Source: DASTBU01 sp035711845
Lineage (GTDB): Bacteria; Acidobacteriota; Vicinamibacteria; Vicinamibacterales; 2-12-FULL-66-21
Assembly: GCA_035711845.1 (NCBI GenBank)
Contig: DASTBU010000152.1
Location: 1 to 13,896 of the forward strand
Direction: 5' to 3'
Length of the DNA: 13,896 bases
How positions within the stretch are numbered: the stretch's first letter is position 1; every line of letters starts with the position of its first letter. Shown here piece by piece: positions 13,747-13,896 of this stretch. The position numbers and the translations under genes were made by a program. The notes under the pieces were generated by a model. It saw only the letters and a list, made by a program, of their open reading frames with translations. It was not told the origin of the DNA and searched no databases.

Positions 13747-13832
13747 ACCGCCAAGAACATCAGCGCAAAACCCGGGGTCAACGTGAAAGCCGGGCCTTGA
13801 ACCCTGGGTTTTGCACTGGCGGCCTTGGCGGT
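13747..13832. repeat. Long imperfect inverted repeat after ino1
   Basis: The left arm (13747-13781) begins ACCGCCAAG and contains GCAAAACCC. The right arm (13797-13832), read on the other strand, begins ACCGCCAAG and contains the same GCAAAACCC. About 29 of 35 arm positions match, with a 15-nt loop. It starts 7 bases past the ino1 stop, so it could act as a terminator or 3' stabiliser, or be a mobile palindromic element. There is no T-run after the stem. The remainder to the window end holds nothing I can assign as a gene. Confidence 0.7.
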
Positions 13833-13896
13833 TGGGAGATTGTTGACCGATGGTTCCAGCCAAGCTCCAGCCCGCGTTGTTAGGTGGTGTCGCCAT

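Noticed and set aside
12261..13781. A 506-codon minus-strand frame antisense to ino1
   Set aside because: No recognisable motif, and ino1 has family motifs along its full length. It is a mirror frame of GC-rich codons.
13708..13896. A 62-codon minus-strand frame at the right edge
   Set aside because: It runs through the inverted repeat and into the ino1 3' end and has no family-like sequence.

Overview
This GC-rich window reads as a chromosomal segment of an Acidobacteriota bacterium, most likely of the Vicinamibacteria type. That is an inference. It rests on a VWFA-related protein of the kind expanded in Acidobacteria, a Gly/Pro-rich TonB-family protein, a bacterial inositol-3-phosphate synthase, and short degenerate repeats between genes. 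I see no rRNA, tRNA, CRISPR array, transposase or phage gene.

Left part (1-6139). A 17-unit 7-bp tandem array and an inverted repeat lie beyond the 3' end of pcnB (poly(A) polymerase, minus strand). Next is a small secreted TPR-like protein (plus), whose stop codon directly abuts that of polA (minus, DNA polymerase I). PolA has an intact 5' nuclease, a degenerate proofreading site and a tyrosine in the O-helix where E. coli has Phe762. Divergent to polA is a lipoprotein that also has a C-terminal membrane anchor.

Middle part (6143-10676, minus strand). A five-gene run reads: MerR-like HTH/TM/TonB protein, two-TM FxLYD-like protein, VWFA protein, ZIP metal transporter, and double-BON periplasmic protein. 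The first three genes are tightly packed (13-nt gap, then an ATGA overlap) and very likely form an operon. ZIP follows after about 40-60 nt, depending on its start. BON lies 217 bp further on with its own strong ribosome site. Together they suggest an envelope module, and the TonB-family protein with a predicted DNA-binding head is its most unusual member.

Right part (10930-13896). A FabG-like SDR oxidoreductase (plus) converges on a small class I methyltransferase (minus). Divergent to the methyltransferase is ino1, inositol-3-phosphate synthase (plus), which implies that the cell makes inositol, probably for phosphoinositide or inositol-containing lipids. A GC-rich 50-bp-period repeat sits between the methyltransferase and ino1 and carries the methyltransferase ribosome site. 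A long imperfect inverted repeat follows ino1.

One theme recurs. Several gene heads lack a Shine-Dalgarno sequence but have a TGnTAnnnT extended -10 element upstream, in some cases only 6-8 nt before the start codon, which suggests leaderless transcripts. Genes inside the operon have good Shine-Dalgarno sequences. No gene-free stretch exceeds about 255 bases.
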